From assembly GCA_048213135.1 (NCBI GenBank), contig PS015549.1, positions 1 through 37,517 on the forward strand: a stretch of DNA of 37,517 nucleotides, given 5' to 3'. The first letter of the stretch is position 1, and each line of letters begins with the position of its first letter. Below the pieces are notes generated by a model. The model was given only the letters and a program-made list of their open reading frames with translations. It did no database searches and was not told the origin of the DNA. The translations under genes were made by a program, and so were the position numbers. Source of the stretch: Reclinomonas americana ATCC 50394 (lineage: Eukaryota; Jakobida; Jakobea; Jakobida). Of this stretch, positions 1-10,571 are shown one piece after another.

Positions 1-1858
1 GTCGAGCCACGTCTCGCGCGCCATGCGTGGCACACTGCGGCAGCGCAGCGGCGACGACGGCCGCACTGGCGGCTCGCACACCGGCATGTGCACCACAGGC
101 TGCGCCGGTGGAATCAGCATACACCGCGGCAAGGAGAGGGTGCCCGAGGAAGCGGCCGCGGCCAGCAGCATGGCCGACGACGACGACGGCAGTGGCGGTG
201 ACGGTGAGACGTTGACGGCGAATGGCGAGTCGGGGATACCGCCACGACGCGCGCCAGAGACAAGACCCGGAATCTGAGGTAGTATCTTGACGGGCGTCAT
301 GAGGCCGTTCCCGTGGCCAGACGACGACAACTGCGACAGGAGCATGGCCACATTGGTTGATGACGGGCTGCGGCAGCGGCGAGTGGTGGTGGTGGTGGTG
401 GTGGAAGTGTTGTGGCCTCGTGCTGCAAGCGTGGCAGCCGCCTTGAAAGCCGCGTGCTGTAAAAAACAAAAAAAGAATCGCGACAAGAAACGGAAGTGGG
501 GGGTGAGTCGCGAGAAGAAAACAAACTACGTGATGCTGCGAGAGAATCCACACACAAACCTCGTCGTAGCGCAACAGCATCTCGGGGCCCATCTCACCCC
601 CGGAAGCGTCACTCGAAGATCCCGCCGCCGACGTGTCGCTCATGTCCGCGTCCGTCAGCGGTGGCGAGGTAAACGACGGAGCGGCAAAGTGCATCAGCGG
701 AACGTGACCGACGCCGCCCAGCGGATACGGAGGCCGTGGCTGCGAAGAGATGCGCATAAGAATCAGCGTCGCGGAGATGTGAGGCTGCAGAGGCAGGCAG
801 CAGGCAATATGTCCAAAGGGACAAGGAAGGGGAAAAACAAAAAACATGCACACAGGACTATAGCTAATAAATAATATTTGACGGAGATGGTCAACGTCCC
901 GACCAGAGGCACAGAAGAAATGCGAATCTCAGCCCTCCCCCCAGTGCGGAGAACGTGGCAAGGGCAAAAGAGGATGTACTGTGCGACACAGCAGTGAAAT
1001 ACGGCAATTCCCGGACTCACCAACACAGGGAACTCGCGGTGCGTCTCCTGCTGCATCTGAGGCATCAGCAGGTGCGGCTCACGGCGCTCCTTCTTGCGGC
1101 GGTTCTCAAACCACACTGTGCGGGAGGGAGGAGAGGAGACAAGGGAGAGAGGGAGTCGACAAGTCAGACATCATCGGAATTATACATCACACATGCCAAG
1201 TTGAATTGGACACCCGAAAGAAAGAATAGCAGCACAATCGTGCGACCCGCCCAACCGCCCACCCACAGGGAATCTCACGACGGCACGCAACTCTGCACAG
1301 AGCGGGCGGAGCGACCGAGCAGAGCACCGAGCTGTTTCTTGCGCTTGGCATCGGGATACTGCAGTAGTAATGTATATTGTCAGAAAATGAAGGAAAAATC
1401 CCACGTAAGAGGGGTGAGGGTGGGAAGAGTATACACGGGTGGTTAGGGGGGGAGAGAGAGCGCGCGTGGTATCATGACAGCGAGTGTGAGAGAGACAAAC
1501 AAACAGAGAGAGAGGTCACGACAGATTTTGCGTAGTCGCAATTCGTGAAAACCGCGTCAATGGCATTCTCACACACACACACACAACACTCACACACACG
1601 AAACCCCGCAGTGACGACAGCACAACACACACACACTCACACGCAAACATGCGCACGCACGCACACGCATATGCACACACGCGCACAATTGAGGGGGGCA
1701 GAGAGAGGAAAAGAGACTTGTGCGACACAGAGAGAAACAGCGTGAGAGAGTAGAGAATCCGTACACAAACTCACCTTGTTGTGGGAAAACTCCTCCAGCA
1801 AAATCTCTTGTGCCTCGGGGGTGAAGCGGATGTAGGAGCGCTTGAGTGGAGCAGTCAT
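1..1858 (-). CDS. Homeodomain transcription factor (3' partial)
   Basis: Predicted sequence-specific DNA-binding nuclear protein. Five exons are visible: 1775-1858, 1292-1358, 1021-1115, 560-784 and 1-456; the C-terminus runs off the left edge. The start is the ATG at 1858, just before the homeodomain arm. The homeodomain fills the first ~60 codons and is split over three exons. It shows RFTPEAQEILLEEF (helix 1, F8, L16, F20), KYPDAKRKKQLGALLGRS (helix 2) and WFENRRKKERRE (helix 3, W48, F49, N51, R53). It has 60 residues without the TALE three-residue insertion. Residue 50, which sets DNA specificity, is Glu, which is uncommon. About 240 residues follow, rich in Ser, Pro, Ala and Thr with no recognised domain, as in many activator or repressor tails. 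Exon phases agree throughout; the second intron uses a GTTGCG donor. The 236-bp third intron could hide another small exon. The homeodomain call is firm; the subfamily is unknown. Confidence 0.85.
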
Positions 1859-2683
1859 GTGTTTTTCGCACAGAAAGTAGAACAAACAAAAGGACACAAC
1901 CAGCGCTCCGAAGACGACGAGAAAGAAAGTCTGAAAAGAAATTTCTGAAAATTCTCGGCGCCAAAACCCCTGCCCTCTGCGCCCGCCCACCAGTGGCATT
2001 TCATGCACGGATTCGCCATCAGCGCGAAAGACAGGTAACCGCAAGGCGCTGCACGCGCCCGTCCCTACCTGCAACGACAAGCGGCGCGAGGGAAGAGTGG
2101 GAGCAGGGCGGCGGGGGCACAGCTGCAGTCGAACGTGTGAGACTTGGATTTGAAAGGAAACAAGTGACCGAAAAGCGGTCGCAGAGACAATTCGATGGGC
2201 GTTCTTTCGCGCGCAGAAGAGGGCACACAAGAGCGATAGAACCAAACCACGCAAGAATATACTTGTTTCAAATGCCAGGCACCAGAGAATCTGCCATGGC
2301 TCTCCACAACGAGTGCCATGCACGGCGGACGAAGCGCAGTGGGGGCGACGGCACGTTCCCACCACACAATGCAGACGTTGGCATGCAACAGTCAACGCCA
2401 ACGAACATAATCACTGCATTACCGGAACAGGAGGGGCGACGCTCTTCATCGTGTGGGGTCAACGCGCTCCTGTTTTTGGTGAAAACAACCACCCACAAAG
2501 TAAGATAAAGCGCTCACACACGCACAGCAACAACATGCAATCACCATGCGATGAGAGGGAGGCGCACCGATGTAGAACCGCGGAACCAATTGAGTTGGTA
2601 TCGCGAGAGAAGACGCGAAAGGAATGCAAGCACTCTCTTTCCTTTCGGCTTCATAGTAGACGCCGTCCGCCGAGAGCCGGCTC
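1859..2683. other. Intergenic stretch without a supported gene
   Basis: This 825-bp stretch lies between the homeodomain gene start and the 3' end of the next minus-strand gene. Open frames occur on both strands but have no coherent splice structure, no recognisable motif and no sign of conservation. It presumably holds the homeodomain gene promoter and the 3' untranslated region of the gene to its right. No clear TATA box was found. Confidence 0.5.
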
Positions 2684-3551
2684 TCACGGCGGAGCGAATG
2701 AGTCTGCCGCCGCAGCGACAGTGACGGTGGCGGTGGCGGCAGTGCTGCCGCTGCGATGGACAGGAAGGGCCGCGAACCGTGAAACGCGGTGACGCGAATC
2801 GGACATGCTGCCGATGGTGGCGGCGGCGGTATCGACAGGCTCCACCACCGTGTCGGGCACGGCCTCCACCAAGCAATGCGCAAACGCCGTGAACTTGCGG
2901 AAGCGAGCGCGGTAGATGGTGGTCAGTGTTGATTCCACCACCTGCGCACGCGCCACATCCAACTGCCGCTGCCACTCCAACCGCACTGACGATACAGACC
3001 CGCGACGCGCATTAGCTCGTCCACCGCCCACTGTCGCCTCTACCTCCGCCTCTGCCGCAGCCACCGCCGCTGCCTCTGCCGCGCGAGAGCCCTCCACCTC
3101 CACATCAAATCCGCCCAGCAGACGCATTTCCTCCTCCAGATCCTCTGTGCATGCAAGCATAAGAACACGCACAGATAGGAGATCAAAGAGTGGAAGGCGA
3201 GAGATATAGAATAATACGCGAAAGGCCCCTCATACACCGAGATATCGAGGATTACCAAATAGTACATGTCGAGATTGATTGCGCATACAATGCGCACGTC
3301 CCACACATTCACACACACGCACCCTCTCACTCACACACACACGCTCTTTCTCTCTCTCTATCACACACTCTTGCACACACACACACAGGTGAGAGAGAGT
3401 GCGAGAAAGAGAGAGAGAGAGACAACACGCCTTTCAACTGTTGCTCAATGATGGCCGTGGTCATTTGCACCACGCGATCGGCAATATCTCGCCGCACTTG
3501 CACAGGCAGCTGCTCATACGCAGCAGACGGCGAAGAAGACAAGTGCGCCAT
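2684..3551 (-). CDS. Hypothetical protein, alpha-helical, two exons
   Basis: I do not recognise this protein. Exon 1 (3429-3551, 41 codons) starts at the ATG at 3551. Exon 2 runs 3142-2684 (153 codons with the stop), and both join in phase 0. If exon 2 begins two bases earlier, the donor would be GC instead of GT and one residue changes. The ~193-residue product has helical segments around RRDIADRVVQMTTAIIEQQ and DLEEEMRLLGG, an Ala/Glu-rich linker, and a helix with WQRQLDVARAQVV and YRARFRKFTAFAHCL. The tail is Ser/Ala/Thr-rich. There are no membrane segments or signal peptide. It is divergent from the CFAP119-like gene with 101 bp between start codons, so the two may share a promoter; a flagellar role is only a guess from that position. 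Confidence 0.55.
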
Positions 3552-3652
3552 CACAAACAACAAGAATAAAAAATCGATTGATTGGCACATCATTGTAAAC
3601 GGCCGCGCTGTAAACGCACTCTCTCTCTGATATATCTGTGTGCGTGCAAAAG
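3552..3652. promoter_or_regulatory. Short divergent promoter region
   Basis: The 101 bp between the ATG of the minus-strand hypothetical gene (3551) and the ATG of the CFAP119-like gene (3653) must hold both 5' untranslated regions and any shared promoter. It contains an AT-rich part (aataaaaaatcgattgattg) and a CT run. No specific element can be named. Confidence 0.4.
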
Positions 3653-3906
3653 ATGAGAGTGAAGCCAAAGCCGAGTGAGTTTGGAGGCAACCTCACCTTC
3701 TCGGATGTGACAGAGAGTGAGTGTGAGTGGCTGCGGTCGGCCACGTTTGATCAGGTCAAGGAGTTGCGTTGAGAGAGTGAGAGAGAGAGAGCAGTGAACA
3801 GTGAGAGGTGGGGAACGAGACACAGGGGAGAAACAGCACAGAGAGAGACTAGAATGGCAGCGAGCGGCATGGCCTGATGGTGGTTGAAACAACGGCGGTA
3901 TTCGCA

Positions 3907-3974
<68 letters not shown>

Positions 3975-4878
3975 CTTCCTCTCGCTGAACACGCTTGCCT
4001 TGTAGGTTCGTGCGCAACAAGTTCGTTCCCGGATCATCGACACAAGATCAGATCCTGCTCGACTTTCTCTTTGGCAACTTGTGGTGCGTCTCTCTCCCTC
4101 TCTCTGCCTCACTCACTCACTGACTCACTGCACGCACACACAGTCACGCACTGAGCAGCGAGTTCACCAACGACAAGGTGTCGGCGTTCTTCAGCGTGCT
4201 GAGAAAGACTCACGAGTTGACTGTTGGTGCGCTCTCTGTGTGTGTGTGGCCTCCTGTGCTTGCCTCGGCCTCTCATGCCTCCGCGCACGCACATGCAGAG
4301 CATCAGTATAGCCTGGAGGAGAGTTTTGCGGCCTTCAAGCGTCTCCTGCTGCAGCACAGCGTGCACAGACCACCGTTCAGCGTGGAGGTGTTTTCGCTGC
4401 CGGAGGTGGAGGATGTGACGGGCTACGCGCTGTCGACGTACTTTAAGCACTACAAGCTGTACGCGTTTGCCTTTCTGCAAAAGGTGGAGCTCGACTTCTC
4501 CGCCGTCTCCAACGAGTTCACGGAGAAGCCGGCGCCACTCATGCCGCTGAGGAGAGCAGTGCGGTGGACCGACCCGCTGTTGTTGTTGTTTGCTTGCTTC
4601 TCACTGTTTTTCTGGTGCAGATCACGGAGAGCGACTGGAATGCACGCCGGGCAGAGGAGGCACGTCTGGCTGAGGAGGATCGGCAACGGAGGGAGGCGGC
4701 TGCCGAGCAGGAGGCCAAGCGACTGGCTCAGCTGGCGGCTGAGGAGGAGGCGAAACAGGCACGAGGCGGTTTGTCGGCCGAGGAGCTGCGGGAGGAGTTC
4801 CGACTGCTGGCACTGGCGCGCATTGCCGAGCTGGAGGGTAGAGTGCAAGACTTGGAGAAACAGGTCAAGGTCAAGTGA
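3653..4878 (+). CDS. CFAP119: CFAP119-like (CCDC189, DUF4464) flagellar protein
   Basis: Probable axoneme-associated protein of cilia and flagella. Five exons (3653-3762, 4006-4083, 4144-4226, 4299-4558, 4621-4878) join in consistent phase and give ~263 residues, about the family length. The central part carries the features I associate with this family: SAFFSVLRKTHELTV, FAAFKRLLLQHSVHRPPFSV and STYFKHYKLYAFAF, then VELDFS. The C-terminus is a long Glu/Ala/Arg coiled coil ending in a heptad-like DLEKQVKVK. Intron 1 holds a (CA)n microsatellite and uses a GTTGCG donor. The family match is by memory of the HRPPFS and YF+HYKLY motifs, not by a search. If right, the cell is flagellated. Its 3' end faces the next minus-strand gene 95 bp away. 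Confidence 0.7.
3910..3972. repeat. (CA)n microsatellite in an intron
   Basis: About 31 uninterrupted CA units lie in intron 1 of the CFAP119-like gene, upstream of its pyrimidine-rich acceptor region. Read directly from the sequence. Shorter CA and GA/CT runs occur in many introns of the window. Confidence 0.97.
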
Positions 4879-4973
4879 GCGTTCTGTATTCTGCCCCTGC
4901 AGACGCACACACGTCCTCGCCGGTCATTGTACACAAGCCATCCATATGGGTGTATGCGACGAATTTGAGGTCC

Positions 4974-5732
4974 TCACTTGTTCTTCTTGCTGGCGGCCTT
5001 CTTGTGGCCAGCTGGCTTGTTGAAGTAGAGCACGGCGCTCACGCCCATGTAGTAGGGCACCCAGAACCAGGTCACCAGCGAGCCTAGCGGGAACGTCCGC
5101 ATGGTGATCCAGGCCTTGGCCAGTGCGCCGACCATCATACCGGCGGCAACCGACTTGGTGGTGTGCTCATTCACTTTGATCCTGTTGGGAGAGGGAGGCA
5201 AGGCTCACTCTGGTGAGCAGCGGTGGTGGACGCACTCACACGTGGTGGTGCGCTGCAGACGCAACACGGCGAGGACGGAGGCACCGAAGAGAAGCATCGA
5301 TCCACACGCCTGCAATATATGGGGGGACGACGAAATCAGACTGAAGGAGGACGTGGTGGAGCGGGAGGGAACAGGTACAGCAGTCAGCGCTACCTACCTG
5401 CATGAGATGCACAAACTCGGGAGTGATGCCCACCACACCTGCACGAAGAGAGAAAATGATCACATGCACGATTCTTTTTTTCTTTTCGTTTGCAAGCACG
5501 TGCACTGCGCGCAACTGCTGAACATGATGTGGCTGGCCACCTCGGGCACCACAATGCACATGAGGCCCATCGCCAGCCTGGAGATATCGACACCAGAAAT
5601 CAGAAAAACAAAAAAGGGAAAACGAGCCGGAAGGGAAATGTAGGTGTTCGCTTCGCCCGGTAATTGACAGAAGACAACGCACCAAAGCACACTCGTGAGC
5701 AAGAAACAAGGTCGCACCAAAGCCGCTGTCAT
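4974..5732 (-). CDS. Small four-helix membrane protein, paralog A
   Basis: I do not recognise the family. Five exons (5683-5732, 5516-5577, 5398-5438, 5242-5309, 4974-5181) join in phase to give ~143 residues. Hydrophobic segments are PCFLLTSVLWLAMGLMCIV, ACGSMLLFGASVLAVL, KSVAAGMMVGALAKAW and SLVTWFWVPYYMGVSAVLYF, so four membrane spans are likely. The C-terminus is a short basic tail, HKKAASKKNK, whose KxKxx-type ending might act in ER retrieval (inference). It is clearly paralogous to the next minus-strand gene (6775-7579): exons 2 and 3 have identical lengths (62 and 41 nt), intron phases match, and the motifs (TWxW and the KP after the last helix) align. Both copies use a GTTGCG donor after exon 2. 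Location and function are unknown. Confidence 0.75.
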
Positions 5733-6774
5733 TTCGTCAATAATCACTGAGGTGTGTGTGTGGGTGCAGTCAGTGGCGAAAGCGATTGATCTGTATCGAG
5801 GGGGTGCGTGTGCGACGCACGATTTTCGCAGTACTAGTGACAGAGATTGACACTCGTGTGCGTGCACTCGCGCTGTGTGTGTGAGAGACTTGCGGAGACG
5901 AGAGCGCCAGCGTTCGGATTCTTGCCTCGACATGGAGAGCAGACATGATCATGAAGAATATTCTGCGCTGACTGAAGAATCACAGCGCAGAGGGGTCGAT
6001 GATGGCTTCTCGCGACGGCTTTGTTTCAGCTTCTGCAAAATGAGACACGCCCGAGCACGCTGCATCGATGGTTTGCCCAGGAGAAACTTGACGACGCAGA
6101 ATTCCTTCTGTTTTGAAAAATGACGAGCAAGATTCATCCGCCCGACATGGCACCACGCACCTCTATAATGCACAAAGCGGGCGCGCTGGAATGATTGCAA
6201 TAGTGTTCCCGCGGGGTGTTCCGTCGACGAGCGGGGCGTAGAGTGGCATCGATTGCGGGTGAAGGGGAGGGGAACGCGCGCGCGCGGCAGTTGCAATCGT
6301 GTTCATGAGTGGTGATTGCGAATTGCACTTGGCAACAACGTGCAGCGCGCGCGCCTGCATGCGTGCATGCCATTCGCGATCCACCACTGACAGCAAAAGA
6401 AAAGCATCTTTCGATCCTCTTCAGAGCAGTTGTAAAAGAATCTGCAGCTGGCCGACTGCACTGAAGGAGACAGTGACGCGCTCCCTGTGCCGCCCCGCTC
6501 CCCTGCTGGATCCGGAGAAACCCAACCGGTACAGAGACCGAGGAGTGTCTGCACTCGGTAATGCACAGTCTACCCCGCTCCAGCATCTGTGACTGAAGTT
6601 ATAAACCAACACACACTCGGCTGCCACCGTCAGTGAGGGTGCGATCCACTTCCCTCGATTCCCGCTGGCCTGTTCTGCAAAAGAATATTTTACCTCTGAT
6701 AATTCTGCATCGTTGCGGCGGCTGGTTCTTCATTCACTGCTCTCCGTTGCACGCTTGCTTGCTGTGTGCCCACC
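5733..6774. other. Intergenic stretch between the tandem membrane-protein paralogs
   Basis: In about 1,040 bp I find no coding exon with a splice structure or motif. Sequence features are a GCATGCGTGCATGC near-palindrome around 6357-6370, a CGCGCG run near 6277-6286 and several long but unconvincing open frames on both strands. It must include the promoter of paralog A and the 3' untranslated region of paralog B. An unrecognised small RNA or short gene cannot be excluded. Confidence 0.45.
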
Positions 6775-7579
6775 CTACTGGCTGACACTCTGCTGCTCAC
6801 CACCGCCAACACCGGTGCCACCAACGGCCGGCGAATTTCCGCTTCCCTTCTGCGACTTGCCTTCAACCGGTGCCACATCGGCGCGCTGTTGCTGGTCGTG
6901 AATCATGTGGCTGACAGCCTTTCCCATGTGCTTGATCGGCTTCTGCATCAGCAGCAGAGATCCGATGATGCCGTTGAGGACGATCCACATCCACGTCATG
7001 ACAGACGCATGCGTAAAGTGCATGATCGCAGAATACGTGAGCACCAGCGCTGATACCCACGCGCCAATCCCCACACCGACGACGGTGTTGCGATCCTGCT
7101 GCAGCCTGCACATGCGATCGTAGGCGACTGAGTGCATCGCCTTGGGGGTAACAGTCGTTGCCTGAAGAGTCGCGACGCAACGTGCACAACAGTGTGCTAA
7201 CAATCACCGACACACAACCGAAAGACTGCATGGGTGGTGCAAACGCAGCGTGAGTTGCACGATATGGTGACGATGTGGAGGAGTGGCACGTCAACCTGGA
7301 TCATAAAACGAAGGGCATTGGTGACCTCCACGTCCTCTGCGCGCAGCGCAAGAGGCGGTGTTAGCACACGAGACGCCACTCAAGGGCGGCTACGTCGAAG
7401 CGCAACTGCTAAAGTAGAACGAGGCTGAGGTATCGGGGAAGCAGAGGAACTGCACGCCGTTGAGCAAACTGCATCAACCACGGTTAGTCATACCGCCCAA
7501 AGCCACAAGAATAATGCTCTCGACGCACGACGCACCACAATGCAGACTCCACGAGAAAGATGGTGCGAGCAAACTTCAT
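6775..7579 (-). CDS. Small four-helix membrane protein, paralog B
   Basis: Tandem paralog of the gene at 4974-5732; the family is not recognised. Exons are 7536-7579, 7407-7468, 7296-7336, 7182-7225 and 6775-7105. Exons 2 and 3 have the same lengths as in paralog A (62 and 41 nt) and all phases agree. The start is the ATG at 7579, aligned with that of paralog A; both first exons end at the same place after a VESAL/LTSVL segment. Hydrophobic segments include FARTIFLVESALCLLNGV, SFGCVSVIVSTLLCTL, VGVGIGAWVSALVLTYSAI and MTWMWIVLNGIIGSLLLM. The final exon adds a hydrophilic, Gly/Gln-rich tail of ~40 residues absent from paralog A. Exon 4 is 24 nt shorter than in paralog A, and its GTTGCG donor is the least certain boundary. 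Confidence 0.72.
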
Positions 7580-7832
7580 GGTTGACGTGGTCGGGTAGAT
7601 AGATGCTCGTGTGCGCGCGCGTGTGTGTGTTTGGGGGTGCAGGAAGGAAAGAGCGAGTCGGAAGAAATACATGTGAGCGAGTCAGGAATTGAATCGTGTG
7701 ACAGCAGAATCCGCTCCCTCGAGTGCAAAGGTGAAACCGAGGAGTATAATAACACCACACAAAGTAAAGATGAGCACGAGGCATCCAGCAACAACAGATG
7801 AGTGTGTGAGAGAGGGACAGACAGCAGGCACC

Positions 7833-9715
7833 TCAGTAAGAAGTCTTGCTGGTGGCGGTGGCCATGGTGATGGTGTGAGCAGCCGGCGCGCGGTAAGCAG
7901 GCTGCGGTGGAGCTGGATTCCACTGCTGCGGCGGGGGACCACCGCCACCGGGAACGGAGGGAGGCAAAGCGCCTCGCCGCTGAGCCTTTTCTCGTTCAAG
8001 TGCCGGGAGAATGTTCTGCGAGCGACCAATGAGGAGACAACTCGAGGGACGAAAGAAAGGGGTGAGTGTGGTGAAACACACGTAATGTGCATGCTGAAGT
8101 GATGCCTGCAACTCGGCGATCAAGCGGCGCGTGGCACTCGTGTCCAGGCCGACTGCCTCCTGAGCGCGCAGATTCTCCTCCTGGTAGGCCATCTTGTAGG
8201 TGCCGCGAAGCAGTTGGTTGGTCAGGTACCTGCACGTGCATGTGAGTGGGTAACAAGCGAGATGGCGAGTGCAGGTGGGAAGACGACTCAACGCCCACGG
8301 AATGGTGACCGAGTGTTGTTGGATGTCGGCTGAGAGGGGGAATGGAGTGTGAGCTTGTACATGTGTGGAGAACGAGGAGAAGGCGAGAAGTCGAAAAACG
8401 AACCGATGCCAGGAAGAATTCGTCGCCACGCTTCCTGCGGTGCACAGGTGAGCATTATCACAACGACAAGACAATACCACTGATGGTCACCTTGAACACC
8501 TGACAGAGAACGATGAGCAACAACGGAGTGCTAATAAGCACAAGCCACTGAATGATGACAGACCTCACTGCCCATTGGCGGCGCCGTGGCTTGCAGCTCG
8601 ACTGTGAGACAGCGGCCGGTCTGTACGAACAGCGAGTTGAGCAACGCTGGGGATGTCCACTCAAGCAGCATGCTTTGCCTCGACGCAACGCGGACGATAA
8701 AGTCGGGGTTGGGCGGACCCATCTCTCGAATCTGCCGCTGCAGATGTGCGCACACCTCCGCCGGGTCGTCTGTGCGTCGTGTGTGCCCAGTTAATGCCAC
8801 ACACGCACCACGCAAGACACATCCACCCAACACACACACATACCAGAGACCCATCCACGGAATCTCGTGCGGTCCTCCTCGCTCAACGCGGCCAGCACCG
8901 CTTCACCCGGATCAGTCGGTGGTGCATGTGCCATCTCGTGAATGACATGTACATGGGTGCATGTTGCCGGCGTGACGTCTGCACGCCATTGTCAACAGAA
9001 TAGGAAAGGGGCATCGTGAAAGAGGCAAAAAGAGCGAACCGTGGTGTTCGCGGTGGTTACGGCGACCGACGAGGCGATTGACGCTGGTCACGACGCCTGC
9101 ACCCGATCGCCAAGAATACAGTTGAGCCGAGACAGGAGATGGAGGAGGGAGAGAGAGAGAGGAAAGACGGCGCAACGTTGCATGCTGTCCACGCCAAAGC
9201 CCTGCATCGACCTGGCCAGTACGTGCGTCTGACCATCGCTGTACAACAAGAGGAGTCAGCGATGGAAGAGAGAAGAGAGCGGAGAGAAGGAGGGGAACCT
9301 TTTGGTAAAGTGAATGCCCATCGTCCGGCCGTGTTTGCGGGAGTACGCGCAGTGGAAGTTCGCTCCATTGACATCTACGCGTGCGTGTGATTACTGCATG
9401 ATGATGAATGCATCTGTCTATCTCACACGCAACTCTCAATGTCTGACTCGCCCGAGCCGCAGCAACTGCAGCAGCACACGGGGTCCTTCTTCACGTGACA
9501 GTGGCCAGTGCGGTCGAGGTCGTACGTGTCAGTGGTGCTGCGCAGCATGAGAGAAAGACTGAGGGAGAGAGAGAGAGAGAGAACACAGAGACTAACCAGC
9601 AAAAGTATCCGAGTCCGCACGAGAAGAGAATGGAGAAGCAGTGCTCGTAGCAGCCGATGCCCACTTGGAAACGCACATGTTGGTCGTCCTCTTCCAGAAT
9701 GTCGTAGTTGACCAT
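7833..9715 (-). CDS. Cys-cluster and Pro-rich-tail protein, paralog of 10572-12575
   Basis: Unrecognised family. I reconstruct 13 exons from the ATG at 9715 (exon 1, 9597-9715) to the stop at 7833; all phases are consistent and the product is ~375 residues. In order: an N-terminal hydrophobic stretch (CFSILFSCGLGYFCC); a strand-like YDLDRTGHCHVKKDP followed by CCCSCCGSGE, which could be S-acylated; VNGANFHCAYSRKHGRTMG; an acidic/helical part (PGEAVLAALSEEDRTRFRGW); QLQRQIREMGPPNPDF-type and VELQATAPPMG segments; a 9-nt micro-exon coding VFK; EAWRRILPG; an amphipathic helix with YKMAYQEENLRAQEAVGL; and a Pro/Gly/Gln tail. The neighbouring plus-strand gene has the same exon order and motifs, which supports the model strongly although the function is unknown. 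Possibly a peripheral membrane protein. Confidence 0.75.
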
Positions 9716-10391
9716 GGCGCGAGGGAGAGCGAGTTAAAAAGTGTGTCTGAATTCGGTGAATATTCCGGGATAAACCGGTCAACTGACGTCGCTTGGCCTG
9801 TACCACTGCTCTCTATCTGTAGTCCTGGTAGAAGGGAAGCGAGCGATGCAACTCGAATTCGAATTGCAGCTGACGAAATCGATCGATAGATATCGCGAAT
9901 ACTAATACGAAGCTCGACCGCGCAGAATTCGAGTCAGCAACAAGCAGCAACAGCTGCGTTGGTAACAAAGTAGAGCTGTGATCAACATAGACATCAGTCC
10001 TGACGGGCACAGTGGAGTTTCTTTCGACTCGCTCATGGAGCTGCGAATTCGAATAAATTCGAAAACCTGCGCGAATGCACGCAGAAAGCCCTTGTGCCAC
10101 AAAGCCAGGCGATTGGTTCGCTGTTTGGACTGGGCTGCACGTGGCTCATCGAGGCAGCTGCTGCATCAGTCGGAGCGTTCATGGCGATAAACCGTTCGCG
10201 AACCCCGAGCTCCATATTGCAGTTGCAGATCCGGATCCAGTTTCCACCTTTCCGATCGTGCAAGTCGGGGTTCCTCTCCCAGAACGCCAAGACTTTCTCC
10301 TTCGCTGTTCGGGCGATGCATTGCTCAAGGGCCGCGTCCGCGATGAGCTGTCGGAAAATTCCCCGCGGATATCCGCACATACTTCGTCTTA
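9716..10391. promoter_or_regulatory. Divergent intergenic region with inverted AATTCGAA-type repeats
   Basis: This lies between the start of the minus-strand paralog and the assembly gap before the plus-strand paralog. An imperfect inverted repeat is seen directly: TTCGAATTGCAGCT at 9858-9871 and AGCTGCGAATTCGAA at 10039-10053, with further AATTCGA copies nearby (9851-9865, 10052-10062). The interval between includes ATCGATCGATAGATATCGCGA. A shared regulatory region is an inference from the position. The right part (10070-10391) is open in several frames at once on both strands, so I do not call a gene there. Confidence 0.4.
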
Positions 10392-10515
10392 NNNNNNNNN
10401 NNNNNNNNNNNNNNNNNNNNNNNNNNNNNNNNNNNNNNNNNNNNNNNNNNNNNNNNNNNNNNNNNNNNNNNNNNNNNNNNNNNNNNNNNNNNNNNNNNNN
10501 NNNNNNNNNNNNNNN
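10392..10515. other. Assembly gap (124 N)
   Basis: Undetermined bases, bordered on the right by a CT/GT microsatellite. The first exon of the plus-strand paralog, expected to be ~119 nt by comparison with its partner, is missing from the visible sequence and probably lies here. Confidence 0.95.
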
Positions 10516-10571
10516 TCTCTCTCTCTGTGTGTGTGTGTGTGTCTCTCTCCCCACACTCACATGCTGCGCAG

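Noticed and set aside
1545-1745. Frame rich in His-Thr (CA repeats) on the plus strand
   Set aside because: Produced by the CACACA microsatellite within an intron of the homeodomain gene; low complexity only.
6357-6370. GCATGCGTGCATGC near-palindrome as a regulatory operator
   Set aside because: Single copy, short, no relation to a start codon; expected by chance in this sequence composition.
10033-10391. Open frame on the minus strand (FRQLIADAALEQCIARTAKE...) upstream of the divergent paralogs
   Set aside because: Two plus-strand frames are also open over the same interval, there is no splice structure or known motif, and the frame runs into an N gap. GC-rich DNA gives such frames by chance.
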